This document shows, one piece after another, positions 1 through 7,398 of a DNA stretch of 64,000 nucleotides. Origin of the DNA: Streptomyces sp. NBC_00690 (GTDB lineage Bacteria > Actinomycetota > Actinomycetes > Streptomycetales > Streptomycetaceae); the NCBI RefSeq assembly GCF_036226685.1, contig NZ_CP109009.1, positions 868,001 through 932,000 on the forward strand. Reading direction: 5' to 3'. Numbering within the stretch: the first letter of the stretch is position 1; the number at the start of each line of letters is the position of its first letter. The notes under the pieces were generated by a model. The model made no database searches. It saw only the letters and a program-made list of their open reading frames with translations, and was not told the DNA's origin. The translations under genes and the position numbers were made by a program.

Positions 1-1861
1 CGCGGAGATCCGTCAGACGGCCGTCACGAACGGCCAGGTCAAGTGTCGCAGCCGTGGCATCGGGTTGCAGCCCCTTCGCAGAGACGGTCTCCAGCACATC
101 GCCGATCGGGCTCTTCCGCCTCACGACGAACCGTGTCGATACCATGGGGGCAACGGCCCGCACTCCGGGAAAGTCACGTGCGCGGTCGGCGATGCCTGGC
201 GGGAGACCGTCGGCACCGTTGGCCACCAGTACCCGGTCGACCTCGGTCAAACGTGCGGTGGCCTGCTGTGCGCTCTCCCTCTCCAGCGTGGTCCCGGTGA
301 AGAGCACCGTGCAGGCGAAGCCGGAGACCAGGGTGAGGGGAACCACCGCGCCGGCAAGTCTGCGCGTCTCAGCACGGAACGCCCGGTGGGTCAGATGGCC
401 GGCGATCCCGCCCACACGCGTCATGGCGGAACCGATCAGACCCATCCCCAGTCGCACCACCACCGGCCCGAGCAGCGCGAACCCCAGCAGCAGCACAGCC
501 ACGTACGCCAAGGTCCGGATGACGTCACCCTCGCTCTGGTTCCGCAGGGTGAGCACCACGCCCACGACCAGGACCAGGACCCCGCCGAGAGTACGCCAGC
601 CGGAGACGCCCTGCGGTGGCGCGTCCGCTTCACGCAGAGCTTCCACGGGACGGATCCGACTCGCCCTACGGACCGCCATGAGCGCCGCCGCCTGCACCCC
701 GATGAGACTGAGGATCGCCGCGGCAAGGAGTGGCAGGAGGCTTCGGGACAGAGAGAGTTGGGCGGGGAGAATCCCCGCGGATACGAGGACCTCACGCATC
801 GGTTCCGCCAGGAGAAGACCGAGCGGGCCGCCCAGCAGGGTTCCGACACTCGCCAGGATCAACGCCTCCCCGCACACCATGCCGCGGACCGTGCCACGGG
901 ACGCGCCGACAGCGCGCAGCAGCGCGATTTCACGCCGTCGCTGCTGTACGGAGATGCTGAACGGCCCGGACACGATGACCATGGTGAACACCGCAGCCAG
1001 CAACCCGAACGACGCGGAGATGGCGAGTGCGAAGTCCCGCCCCGCGACGGTCTCTCGATTCTCCGCCTCGGCTCGGTCACCACCGTGCAGTACGCGCACA
1101 CCGGCGGCTCCGACGCGTTCCTCGATCCGCAGGGCGAGTTGCCGCGGGGAGACTCCAGGACGCGTGGTGACGGCGATGGCGGACGGGCCGGGCAAGACCC
1201 CCGCGGAACGACTTAGCTCCGCCGCCTCCCGGTCGGTGAAGAACAACGATGCCTCGCGTGGACGCTCGCCGCGACGGCCCGGGCTCCCCGCAGGCTCGAC
1301 GAATCCCACGACACGGTAGGTGCGGGCGCCGCTCACCGTCAGCACGCGCACTGTCGAACCGGGTTCCAACTCCGTCCGTGCAGCGGTGCGGCGGTCGACC
1401 ACCACATCGCCGTCGCGGCGCGGTGGCTGCCCGGACACCAGCCGGAACGGAGTTGTCGACGCCGCACTCCAGGCGTGCCCCCGAGAGGGTCCGCCGTTCG
1501 GGCCGCCGACAGCGACACCGTCGACTCCGACGAGTTGTGCGTACAGCGGCCGGTCCTCGACGACGCCGAGCACTCCTGGCACACGCCGTACTTGATCGGC
1601 GAGTCCTTGCGGCAGTGGCCGTTCCTCCGGCAGAACAGCTTGGATCGACCGCCCGCCGGGCTGTTTCTCCTTGACCCAGGGGTCACCGTCCACCACGACA
1701 TCGGCTGCTGCGAACCGCTCGGGTAACGCCTTCATTCTCAGGCTCGATTCGAAGTACACCCCCCACACCGTGGTGAGCACTACTCCCAGGAGGACGCCCG
1801 CGAACGCGCCGACAAGTCCCGGCAGGCGACCGCGTACGGTGCGCCATGCGATTAATGCCAT
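1..1861 (-). CDS. FtsX/MacB-type ABC transporter permease, C-terminus off the window
   Basis: The frame stays open to base 1, giving about 620 residues of a protein that in this family is usually 800-850 long. After a short N-terminus there is one membrane segment (about residues 14-35), then a MacB-like extracytoplasmic domain. Three hydrophobic segments follow (FtsX core, about 280-400), then the start of the second membrane bundle. The start ATG at 1861 lies 10 bases after the stop of the peptidase gene, so it looks like the last visible gene of the lanthipeptide operon. Such permeases work with a separate ATPase, which would have to lie left of the window. A role in export of, or immunity to, the lanthipeptide is inferred only from position. 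Confidence 0.85.
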   Translation of the reverse strand, partial: MALIAWRTVRGRLPGLVGAFAGVLLGVVLTTVWGVYFESSLRMKALPERFAAADVVVDGDPWVKEKQPGGRSIQAVLPEERPLPQGLADQVRRVPGVLGVVEDRPLYAQLVGVDGVAVGGPNGGPSRGHAWSAASTTPFRLVSGQPPRRDGDVVVDRRTAARTELEPGSTVRVLTVSGARTYRVVGFVEPAGSPGRRGERPREASLFFTDREAAELSRSAGVLPGPSAIAVTTRPGVSPRQLALRIEERVGAAGVRVLHGGDRAEAENRETVAGRDFALAISASFGLLAAVFTMVIVSGPFSISVQQRRREIALLRAVGASRGTVRGMVCGEALILASVGTLLGGPLGLLLAEPMREVLVSAGILPAQLSLSRSLLPLLAAAILSLIGVQAAALMAVRRASRIRPVEALREADAPPQGVSGWRTLGGVLVLVVGVVLTLRNQSEGDVIRTLAYVAVLLLGFALLGPVVVRLGMGLIGSAMTRVGGIAGHLTHRAFRAETRRLAGAVVPLTLVSGFACTVLFTGTTLERESAQQATARLTEVDRVLVANGADGLPPGIADRARDFPGVRAVAPMVSTRFVVRRKSPIGDVLETVSAKGLQPDATAATLDLAVRDGRLTDLR

Positions 1862-1871
1862 GGTGATGCCG

Positions 1872-3965
1872 TCAACCTTTCAGCCCCAGCTGACCACCGA
1901 GAAACGCGAGGACATCCGATCCCAGAGCGGCTGCCCGGCTCGTCGATCGCTTGCCGTGTCCCGAGCCCGCTTCCCGGCGCAAGAGCACTGGCCTGCCCGA
2001 GCGGTTCGCATGTTGCAGGGCTCCGCACATCTTCCGCGCATGACTGGGATCTACACGGGTGTCACCCTGGAAGACCGCGAACAGCACGGCCGGATAGGAA
2101 GTTTCCTCTCGCACATTATGATACGGAGAGTAGCTGAGCAACCAACGAACGTGTTCGGGATCGTCCGCGGTTCCGTACTCGGCACTCCACAATCGCCCCA
2201 TGCCTGACCTCTCGTACCGGAGCATGTCGAGAAGCGGCGCCGAACATACCGCGGCACCGTACAGCTCCGGCCGCTGGACCAGTGCCGAGGCGACCAACAG
2301 CCCTCCGTTGGAGCCGCCCACGGCTCCCAGTTGTCTTGGTGTCGTCCAACCGTTGTCGACCAGCCACTCCGCTGCGGCGTGGAAATCGTCGATGCTGTTC
2401 TGTTTGCCCGCACCCGTGCCCGCCCGATGCCACGCCTGCCCCTGCTCGCCCCCTCCGCGAACCTGAGCCACGGCGTACACACCGCCTGCCTCCACCCAAG
2501 CCAGTGCGTCGGGTTGGTACGACGGGGACATGCTGACGCCGAACCCACCGTACGCGGTCAGCAGCAGCGGGCGGGGGCGCCCGGGCTTCGTGTCCTGGGC
2601 GAGGACCAGCATCCCGACCGATGTGCCGTCCTCGCTGCGGTAGCGGACGTGGCGCGTGGTCACGGCGGTACGCGACCGCACTGATGGACGAGGTGTGCCG
2701 CCGACCATCAGCCCCGTGCGCGGGTCGTAGCGGTGGATTCGAGGAGGAGAGGTCATGTCGGCGTGGGCGATCCACGCCTCGCCCGGCGTGTCGGCCTCAC
2801 TCGCGGGGTGTACGGATATGCCCCTGACGGTTCCGAGCTCCGGCAGCGGCACCCGGCGGATCAGCTCACCGGTGTCCGTGCGGTGCACCGTGACCGTGTG
2901 GACGGCATCCCGCGCCCACTGGGCGAGCAACAGCCCTCCGCCGAGCGGCACGACGCGTGCGAGCACCGCCCAGGGGTCTTCGGGGATGAGTTCCTCCCAC
3001 GGCCCTCGGGGGTTCTCGGGGTCGGCGACGCACAACCGGTGCCGGGGCGCGTTCTCGTCGGTCAGGAGGTACAGACGTCCGTCGGGCCCCGCATCCGCCC
3101 GCACACGAGCCCGGCCGGCGGGGTGGAAGGTACGGAGGCGGGGCTGGCTGGCCGGGCCCGAGCCGAGGTCCGCCAGCATGAGTTCGCGGGACAGGGCCGG
3201 GCCTGCGGCCAGGGACACCAGGAGAAGGCGCCCGTTCGGGCTGACGCGGACGTCGTACACCCGGCGGTGGTCATCCTGGCCGCCTAGCACCAGGACATCT
3301 TCGCGCGTGTGTTCTCCCACCCGGTGCCACCAAAGGCAGGGCCGTGCGCCGGGCGCGGTACCGCCGTCGGAACCGTACTCGGGGCGGGTGTAGTAGAAGG
3401 ACCGGCCGTCGGGCAGCCATGCGACCGGGGAAGAGCGGCAACCAGTGATTCCGTCATCGGCCAGGAGTCCGCCCGTGCGGACGTCCAGGACCCGGAGGCT
3501 GGCGTTCTCGCTGCCGCTGTACGCCAACTGGCAGGCGACGAGACGTCCGTCGGGGGACGGTTCCCAGGCTTCGAGGGTGATGGTGTCGGCATCCGACAGG
3601 TGTGCCAGGTCGAGCAGGGGACGATCCAGGTCGTCGGGCGCCGAGGTGTACAGCACCTCGTGCTCGTTGCCGGGGATGTGGCGCAGAAAGAAGCGACGGT
3701 CGCCCCGCCACGCCGGGACCTGTTCCGAGGCCGCCCCGTACAGTTCGCGCAGCCGTGGGCCGAACCGGTGGGGCCAGGTACGTCGTTCCGCTGCGTAAAG
3801 CCGGTCCTGTGCGGCTTCCCAGGTGCGGGTCTCGGCCGACGAGGAGTCCTCCAGCCAGCGGTACGGGTCCTGTGTGGACACTCCGAACACGCGGTGGACG
3901 GTCGGGTCCCGGTGGGCGGGCGGGAATCGCCGGCCGGAGTCCCGCGGTGCCATGGCCTCAGTCAT
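1872..3965 (-). CDS. Prolyl oligopeptidase (S9A), candidate lanthipeptide leader protease
   Basis: A 697-residue serine peptidase, normal length for S9A. The N-terminal part carries DPYRWLED, typical of the family, followed by a beta-propeller region and a C-terminal alpha/beta hydrolase domain. The triad is visible: Ser in GGSNGG (about 552), Asp in GDTRVD (about 635) and His in GSGHG (about 670). No signal peptide is seen, so it should be cytoplasmic. The start overlaps the flavoprotein stop as ATGA, which decides the start against longer frames. Prolyl oligopeptidases are known to trim class III lanthipeptide leaders (FlaP for flavipeptin) by cutting after proline. The precursor here has a single Pro, at position 19, directly before the predicted core. 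The leader-protease role is therefore a strong inference. Confidence 0.93.
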   Translation of the reverse strand: MTEAMAPRDSGRRFPPAHRDPTVHRVFGVSTQDPYRWLEDSSSAETRTWEAAQDRLYAAERRTWPHRFGPRLRELYGAASEQVPAWRGDRRFFLRHIPGNEHEVLYTSAPDDLDRPLLDLAHLSDADTITLEAWEPSPDGRLVACQLAYSGSENASLRVLDVRTGGLLADDGITGCRSSPVAWLPDGRSFYYTRPEYGSDGGTAPGARPCLWWHRVGEHTREDVLVLGGQDDHRRVYDVRVSPNGRLLLVSLAAGPALSRELMLADLGSGPASQPRLRTFHPAGRARVRADAGPDGRLYLLTDENAPRHRLCVADPENPRGPWEELIPEDPWAVLARVVPLGGGLLLAQWARDAVHTVTVHRTDTGELIRRVPLPELGTVRGISVHPASEADTPGEAWIAHADMTSPPRIHRYDPRTGLMVGGTPRPSVRSRTAVTTRHVRYRSEDGTSVGMLVLAQDTKPGRPRPLLLTAYGGFGVSMSPSYQPDALAWVEAGGVYAVAQVRGGGEQGQAWHRAGTGAGKQNSIDDFHAAAEWLVDNGWTTPRQLGAVGGSNGGLLVASALVQRPELYGAAVCSAPLLDMLRYERSGMGRLWSAEYGTADDPEHVRWLLSYSPYHNVREETSYPAVLFAVFQGDTRVDPSHARKMCGALQHANRSGRPVLLRREAGSGHGKRSTSRAAALGSDVLAFLGGQLGLKG

Positions 3966-4567
3966 AGCACCGAGGCGGTGAACCGCAGGATCGTCACCAG
4001 ATCGGCCATGGCACCGGAGCCGACACGGCCGGTGTGTACGGACATGCCTTCCTGTGTGGGCACGACGTAGTGACCCTCCTCTTCCAGAAGTTTCAGGTTC
4101 CTTCGCACGGATGGGCGGTGCAGCGCCGCCTCGGGTACCGACGGGGCGATCACGACCGGGCAGGTCGAGCTCATCACCGTGCTCACGGCGAGACTGTCCG
4201 GCATGCCGGTGGCACATTTGGCCACGAAATTTGTGGTCGCCGGTGCGACGATGATCAGTTCTGCCCAGGCTGCCAGTTCCTGGTGGGGAGTCATACCTTC
4301 CGAAGTCGGCCAGTGCGGGCCCCGGACGGCCGCGCCAGCGGCCGCGGCGAGTGCTTCGCGGGACACCAGCCGGTCGGCCGAGTGGGTCAGACAAGGCCGA
4401 ATCGACCAGCCGTACCAGGAACGGAGCAGAGCGGCCCACCCCGGAAGCTCAACGACGGAGAAGGCGCCCGTACCAATGAGTACGACATTGCCGTGAACGA
4501 GAGGAAGGTGACGGGGCGCACGGGGCGGTGGGCCCCCCGCCGGGTCGGTGGACGACAGGCGGTTCAT
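3962..4567 (-). CDS. LanD-like flavoprotein, peptidyl-cysteine decarboxylase
   Basis: A 201-residue HFCD flavoprotein (EpiD/MrsD/Dfp superfamily). The N-terminal beta strand and phosphate-binding loop VVLIGTGAFS is followed later by PATTNFVAKCATGMPDSL, the counterpart of the PASANT motif that binds FMN and substrate in EpiD. LanD enzymes oxidatively decarboxylate a C-terminal cysteine to an aminoenethiol. The precursor in this operon ends in Cys, as required. Start and stop both overlap neighbours by ATGA (permease upstream, peptidase downstream), implying translational coupling. In class III systems this activity together with LanKC yields the avionin residue of lipolanthines. A coenzyme A-pathway decarboxylase is an alternative by family, but context argues against it. 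Confidence 0.9.
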   Translation of the reverse strand: MNRLSSTDPAGGPPPRAPRHLPLVHGNVVLIGTGAFSVVELPGWAALLRSWYGWSIRPCLTHSADRLVSREALAAAAGAAVRGPHWPTSEGMTPHQELAAWAELIIVAPATTNFVAKCATGMPDSLAVSTVMSSTCPVVIAPSVPEAALHRPSVRRNLKLLEEEGHYVVPTQEGMSVHTGRVGSGAMADLVTILRFTASVL

Positions 4568-5328
4568 CGGACGACTCCTTTGCGGAACAGGCTGGCGGCC
4601 CATGAGACTGTGAGCACCGCGAGCCCTCCGACCACGGCGAATCCCACTGGTATCGCGGTGTCATGGAATTGGCCGGCCATCAGACTTCTGGCGGCTTCGA
4701 CGGCGTAGTACAGGGGATTGACCTTGGCCATCGCCTGCAGCCAGCCGGGAGCGAGCGTGACGGGGAGCAGAAGGCCACTCACCAGCGTGAGCGGCATGGT
4801 CAGTATGTTGACCGTGCTCGCCAGGGTGTTCTCGTCGCGCAGTACGAGTGCCAGGCCGTAGGAGGTGCTGGCACCGAGCACTCCGACCAGGGCGACCAGA
4901 ACCAGAGTCATCGCCGTTCCCCCGAGATGCGCGCGAAGCCCCATCGCCATGGCTACCGCGAGGAGGAGCAGCGCCTGGGCGGTGAGCAGGGTGACATCGC
5001 GCAGGAGCCATCCCGACAGCAGCCCGACGCGGCTGACGGGGGTGGCGGCCAACCGCTCCAACACACCGGTACGGAGGTCTGCTAGGAGGGTCAGTCCCAT
5101 GAAGGTGCTGCCGAACAGGGCGACCATCATCAGCAGCCCGGGGACGAACAGCATGAACTGGTTCCCGCTGCTGACGCCGGGGCCCGTCACCGACCTCACC
5201 AGCGGGCCGAACAGCACGAGCCACATCACGGGTTGCCCCAGACCGAGCACGATCCAGGTGCGGTTGCTGACCGCCTCGTGCAGCGCGAAACGGTAGAGCG
5301 CTCGGGTGTCCGGCAGCAGAGTGTTCAT
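4564..5328 (-). CDS. ABC-2 type transporter permease
   Basis: A 254-residue membrane protein with six predicted hydrophobic segments, among them WIVLGLGQPVMWLVLFGPLV near the N-terminus and GFAVVGGLAVLTVSWAASLF at the end. The central LRTGVLERLAATPVSR is the conserved cytoplasmic loop of drug-export ABC-2 permeases (DrrB type). Its start overlaps the stop of the ATPase gene as ATGA and its stop overlaps the flavoprotein start in the same way. It should form a 2+2 exporter with the ATPase and most likely exports the mature lanthipeptide. Substrate assignment rests on context alone. Confidence 0.92.
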   Translation of the reverse strand: MNTLLPDTRALYRFALHEAVSNRTWIVLGLGQPVMWLVLFGPLVRSVTGPGVSSGNQFMLFVPGLLMMVALFGSTFMGLTLLADLRTGVLERLAATPVSRVGLLSGWLLRDVTLLTAQALLLLAVAMAMGLRAHLGGTAMTLVLVALVGVLGASTSYGLALVLRDENTLASTVNILTMPLTLVSGLLLPVTLAPGWLQAMAKVNPLYYAVEAARSLMAGQFHDTAIPVGFAVVGGLAVLTVSWAASLFRKGVVR

Positions 5329-6371
5329 TGTGCCGCCCCTGGACCGTCTGTGAGGGAACGGCCGGTGTGGTGCAGGAAGACGTCGTCGAGGCTGGGGCGC
5401 GACAGTGCCACTTGGTCCACCGCACACCCCATGGAGTTGAGCGTGTGCAGCACCAGAGGAAGTGCCTTCTCGCCGTCGTCCGTGTACACCCGCAGATGGG
5501 AGTCGTCGGCGCGGACGGAGTGGACTCCGGACAGTTGCGTGAGCTCGACACGCACGGCGTCCGTGTGCCCGCTTTCCAGTCGGAGCCGCAGGACATCGGG
5601 TGAGAGCGACTTCTTGAGTTCCTCGGGGGTACCGCAGACCACTACTCGGCCCTCGTCGATGATCGCCAGCTGATCGCACAGGCTGTCCGCCTCGTGCAGG
5701 TAGTGGCTGGTGAGGAAAACAGTGGAACCACGGTCGCGGAGGGCCCTGATCTCCTGCCACAGCCCGGATCTGGCGCGAGGGTCGAGGCCCAGGGTGGGCT
5801 CGTCTAGGAAGAGGAGTCCGGGGGCGTGGACCAGTCCGACGGCCAGCGCCAGCCGACGGGCCTGTCCGCCCGACAAACTCCCGGTCCGTCGCTCATCCAG
5901 GCCCCGGAGGCCGAAGACCCGGAGCATGGTGTCGGCTCGCTCTGCTGCCTGCGGGGCGGTCAGACCGAACAGCCGCGCCTGGAGGAGGAGGTTTGCGCGG
6001 ACCCGGGTCGCGGGATTGACCCCGCCGTACTGGCTGACATAGCCGATCCGGCGCCGGACCTCTCCCGGTTCGGACAGCACGTCGTGACCTGCGACGACCG
6101 CGCTTCCGCTGTCGGGCGCCAGCAGTGTGGCGAGGATCCGAACCGTGGTGGTCTTCCCCGCTCCGTTCGGGCCGAGGAAGCCGAAGATCGATCCCGTGGG
6201 CACAGTGAGGTCGATGCCCCGTAACGCCTCTGCCGGTTGTCCTGTCGGCTGCCTGCCCCAGCGCCGTCGCCTTGGCGCCGGATATGCCTTCCGCAGTGCG
6301 CGGACCTCGATGGCCGCTCCGGGATCGCCCGTGGCCTGCAGGGCGGCCCTCCCGAGCTGGGGAACCGTCAT
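5325..6371 (-). CDS. ABC transporter ATP-binding protein (DrrA type)
   Basis: A 348-residue ATPase. Walker A is GPNGAGKTT (about residues 70-78), the signature is LSGGQARR and Walker B is LLFLDEPTLGLDP, all intact. The C-terminal 100 residues form the extra domain typical of DrrA/NodI-type drug-export ATPases. It starts with an ATGA overlap on the GNAT stop and ends with an ATGA overlap on the permease start, so the pair is made together. Its neighbours (precursor peptide, modifying enzymes) point to lanthipeptide export or self-protection. Confidence 0.94.
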   Translation of the reverse strand: MTVPQLGRAALQATGDPGAAIEVRALRKAYPAPRRRRWGRQPTGQPAEALRGIDLTVPTGSIFGFLGPNGAGKTTTVRILATLLAPDSGSAVVAGHDVLSEPGEVRRRIGYVSQYGGVNPATRVRANLLLQARLFGLTAPQAAERADTMLRVFGLRGLDERRTGSLSGGQARRLALAVGLVHAPGLLFLDEPTLGLDPRARSGLWQEIRALRDRGSTVFLTSHYLHEADSLCDQLAIIDEGRVVVCGTPEELKKSLSPDVLRLRLESGHTDAVRVELTQLSGVHSVRADDSHLRVYTDDGEKALPLVLHTLNSMGCAVDQVALSRPSLDDVFLHHTGRSLTDGPGAAQ

Positions 6372-7027
6372 GCGCGAATGTCTCGTGTGTGTTCGAGGAA
6401 GGACCGCAGGTGTGCACCGGTCCGGCCGGCCAGGAGCACGCGCGTGGCCTCCTTCGCCTGTGCCCTGTCCTCCGCGGGCACGATGTCCTCGGGCGGGGCG
6501 AGGGGAGATTCGGGGCCCAGCGCGTAGTAGTCGTCGCGGAGCATCGAGATGGAGACGCCGTCGTGGTAGACGCCGTCGAGGAAGAAATAGTCGCGGAGCA
6601 GTCCCTCGAAGATGAAGCCCCGCTCACCGACGAGGCGAACGCTCCGCTTGTTGTAGAGACCGACGACCCCCTGCACACGGTGGGCGTTCTTGGAGTGGAA
6701 CAGATGCCGGAGCAGGAGGCTCAGGGCTTCGGCTCCGTAGCCTGCGCCCCAGTGCTTCGGGTCGCCGATGTTGATGCCGATCTCGTAGTTCCCGGCGTAG
6801 GTCGCCCGGGAGTAGTCCGCGACGCCGACGAGTTGACCCTCGTCCGTGACAACCGCGAGGTACTGGTGTCCGCTCTGCCGGGAGAAATCCCGTAGCTCTT
6901 CCCCGGACAGAAACTCCGCGGAGGCCGATGAGTAGGCTCCCGACTGGCCCGAAGACCACTTCGCCAGTTGCTCGTAGTCCTCGTCCGACATCCGCTGCAG
7001 ACGGACGAGCTTTCCTGTGATGGCCAT
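6368..7027 (-). CDS. GNAT-family N-acyltransferase, candidate lanthipeptide N-terminal acylase
   Basis: A 219-residue RimJ/RimL-like GNAT protein. The acyl-CoA binding loop is visible as KHWGAGYGAEAL in the middle, with YNKRSVRLVGERGFIFEG after it, as in Rim-type acetyltransferases. A tail of about 45 residues beyond the GNAT fold has no match I recognise. A ribosome-binding sequence (GGGAAGAG) precedes the ATG at 7027. It is the first gene after the strong hairpin that follows the precursor gene. GNAT enzymes attach the acyl chain to the peptide N-terminus in lipolanthine and goadvionin pathways, so acylation of the core Val after leader removal is the natural hypothesis. No polyketide or fatty-acid synthase gene is visible here, so the acyl donor is unknown. 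Self-resistance by acetylation is an alternative. Confidence 0.85.
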   Translation of the reverse strand: MAITGKLVRLQRMSDEDYEQLAKWSSGQSGAYSSASAEFLSGEELRDFSRQSGHQYLAVVTDEGQLVGVADYSRATYAGNYEIGINIGDPKHWGAGYGAEALSLLLRHLFHSKNAHRVQGVVGLYNKRSVRLVGERGFIFEGLLRDYFFLDGVYHDGVSISMLRDDYYALGPESPLAPPEDIVPAEDRAQAKEATRVLLAGRTGAHLRSFLEHTRDIRA

Positions 7028-7079
7028 CAGTCTCTTCCCATCGGGTTCTACCGGGACCCTGAGAGTCCGTACCGTGGAC

Positions 7080-7133
7080 GCCGGGCCCGCCGCTGGGCGA
7101 GGTCAGTGCCTCGCCGACAGCAGCGGGCCCGGC
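7080..7133 (-). terminator. Long hairpin between precursor and downstream operon
   Basis: The outer arms GCCGGGCCCGC (7080-7090) and GCGGGCCCGGC (7123-7133) are perfectly complementary. An inner 7-bp stem (7096-7102 with 7109-7115) closes a 6-nt loop. It has no T-run. It sits 66 bases after the precursor stop and 52 bases before the GNAT start, where RiPP operons often carry a leaky terminator or mRNA-stabilising hairpin that favours precursor over enzymes. A weaker stem (7168-7172 with 7182-7186) lies just after the precursor stop. Confidence 0.65.
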
Positions 7134-7198
7134 ATGCGGGGCGTGAGACGATGAGGCAACCACTCTCACACCACATCACTAGGTGTTTCTCACTGCTG

Positions 7199-7282
7199 TC
7201 AGCAGTGCCAGCTGGCGGTGCTCACCGGCAGCTCCGAGCCCTCGGTCGAGGTCTCCATCTCCTGCAGTTCGAGAATCGTCAT
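7199..7282 (-). CDS. Class III lanthipeptide precursor peptide, predicted avionin core
   Basis: A 27-residue peptide, too short for ordinary gene calling. It starts at ATG 7282 behind a near-perfect ribosome-binding site, AAAGGAGGTGAC. Residues 3-7 are ILELQ, the leader motif recognised by class III LanKC enzymes. The middle is acidic (four Glu in residues 8-17). Pro19 precedes the last eight residues, VSTASWHC (20-27). Ser21, Ser24 and Cys27 give Ser-x2-Ser-x2-Cys ending at the C-terminus, the arrangement used for avionin in microvionin-type lipolanthines. It lies 116 bases downstream of LanKC and upstream of a GNAT and a LanD. Sequence and context agree closely. The exact cleavage point and ring are inferred. 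Confidence 0.88.
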   Translation of the reverse strand: MTILELQEMETSTEGSELPVSTASWHC

Positions 7283-7398
7283 GTCGTCACCTCCTTTCGT
7301 GTTGCCTTGGTTGCCCTTCCTCTCCCCTTCTCCTGATGTCGCGGCCTTGGGCAGCGCGGCGGTGCCACGCGGTCGCGATCAGGTGCCCGCTGACCGGG

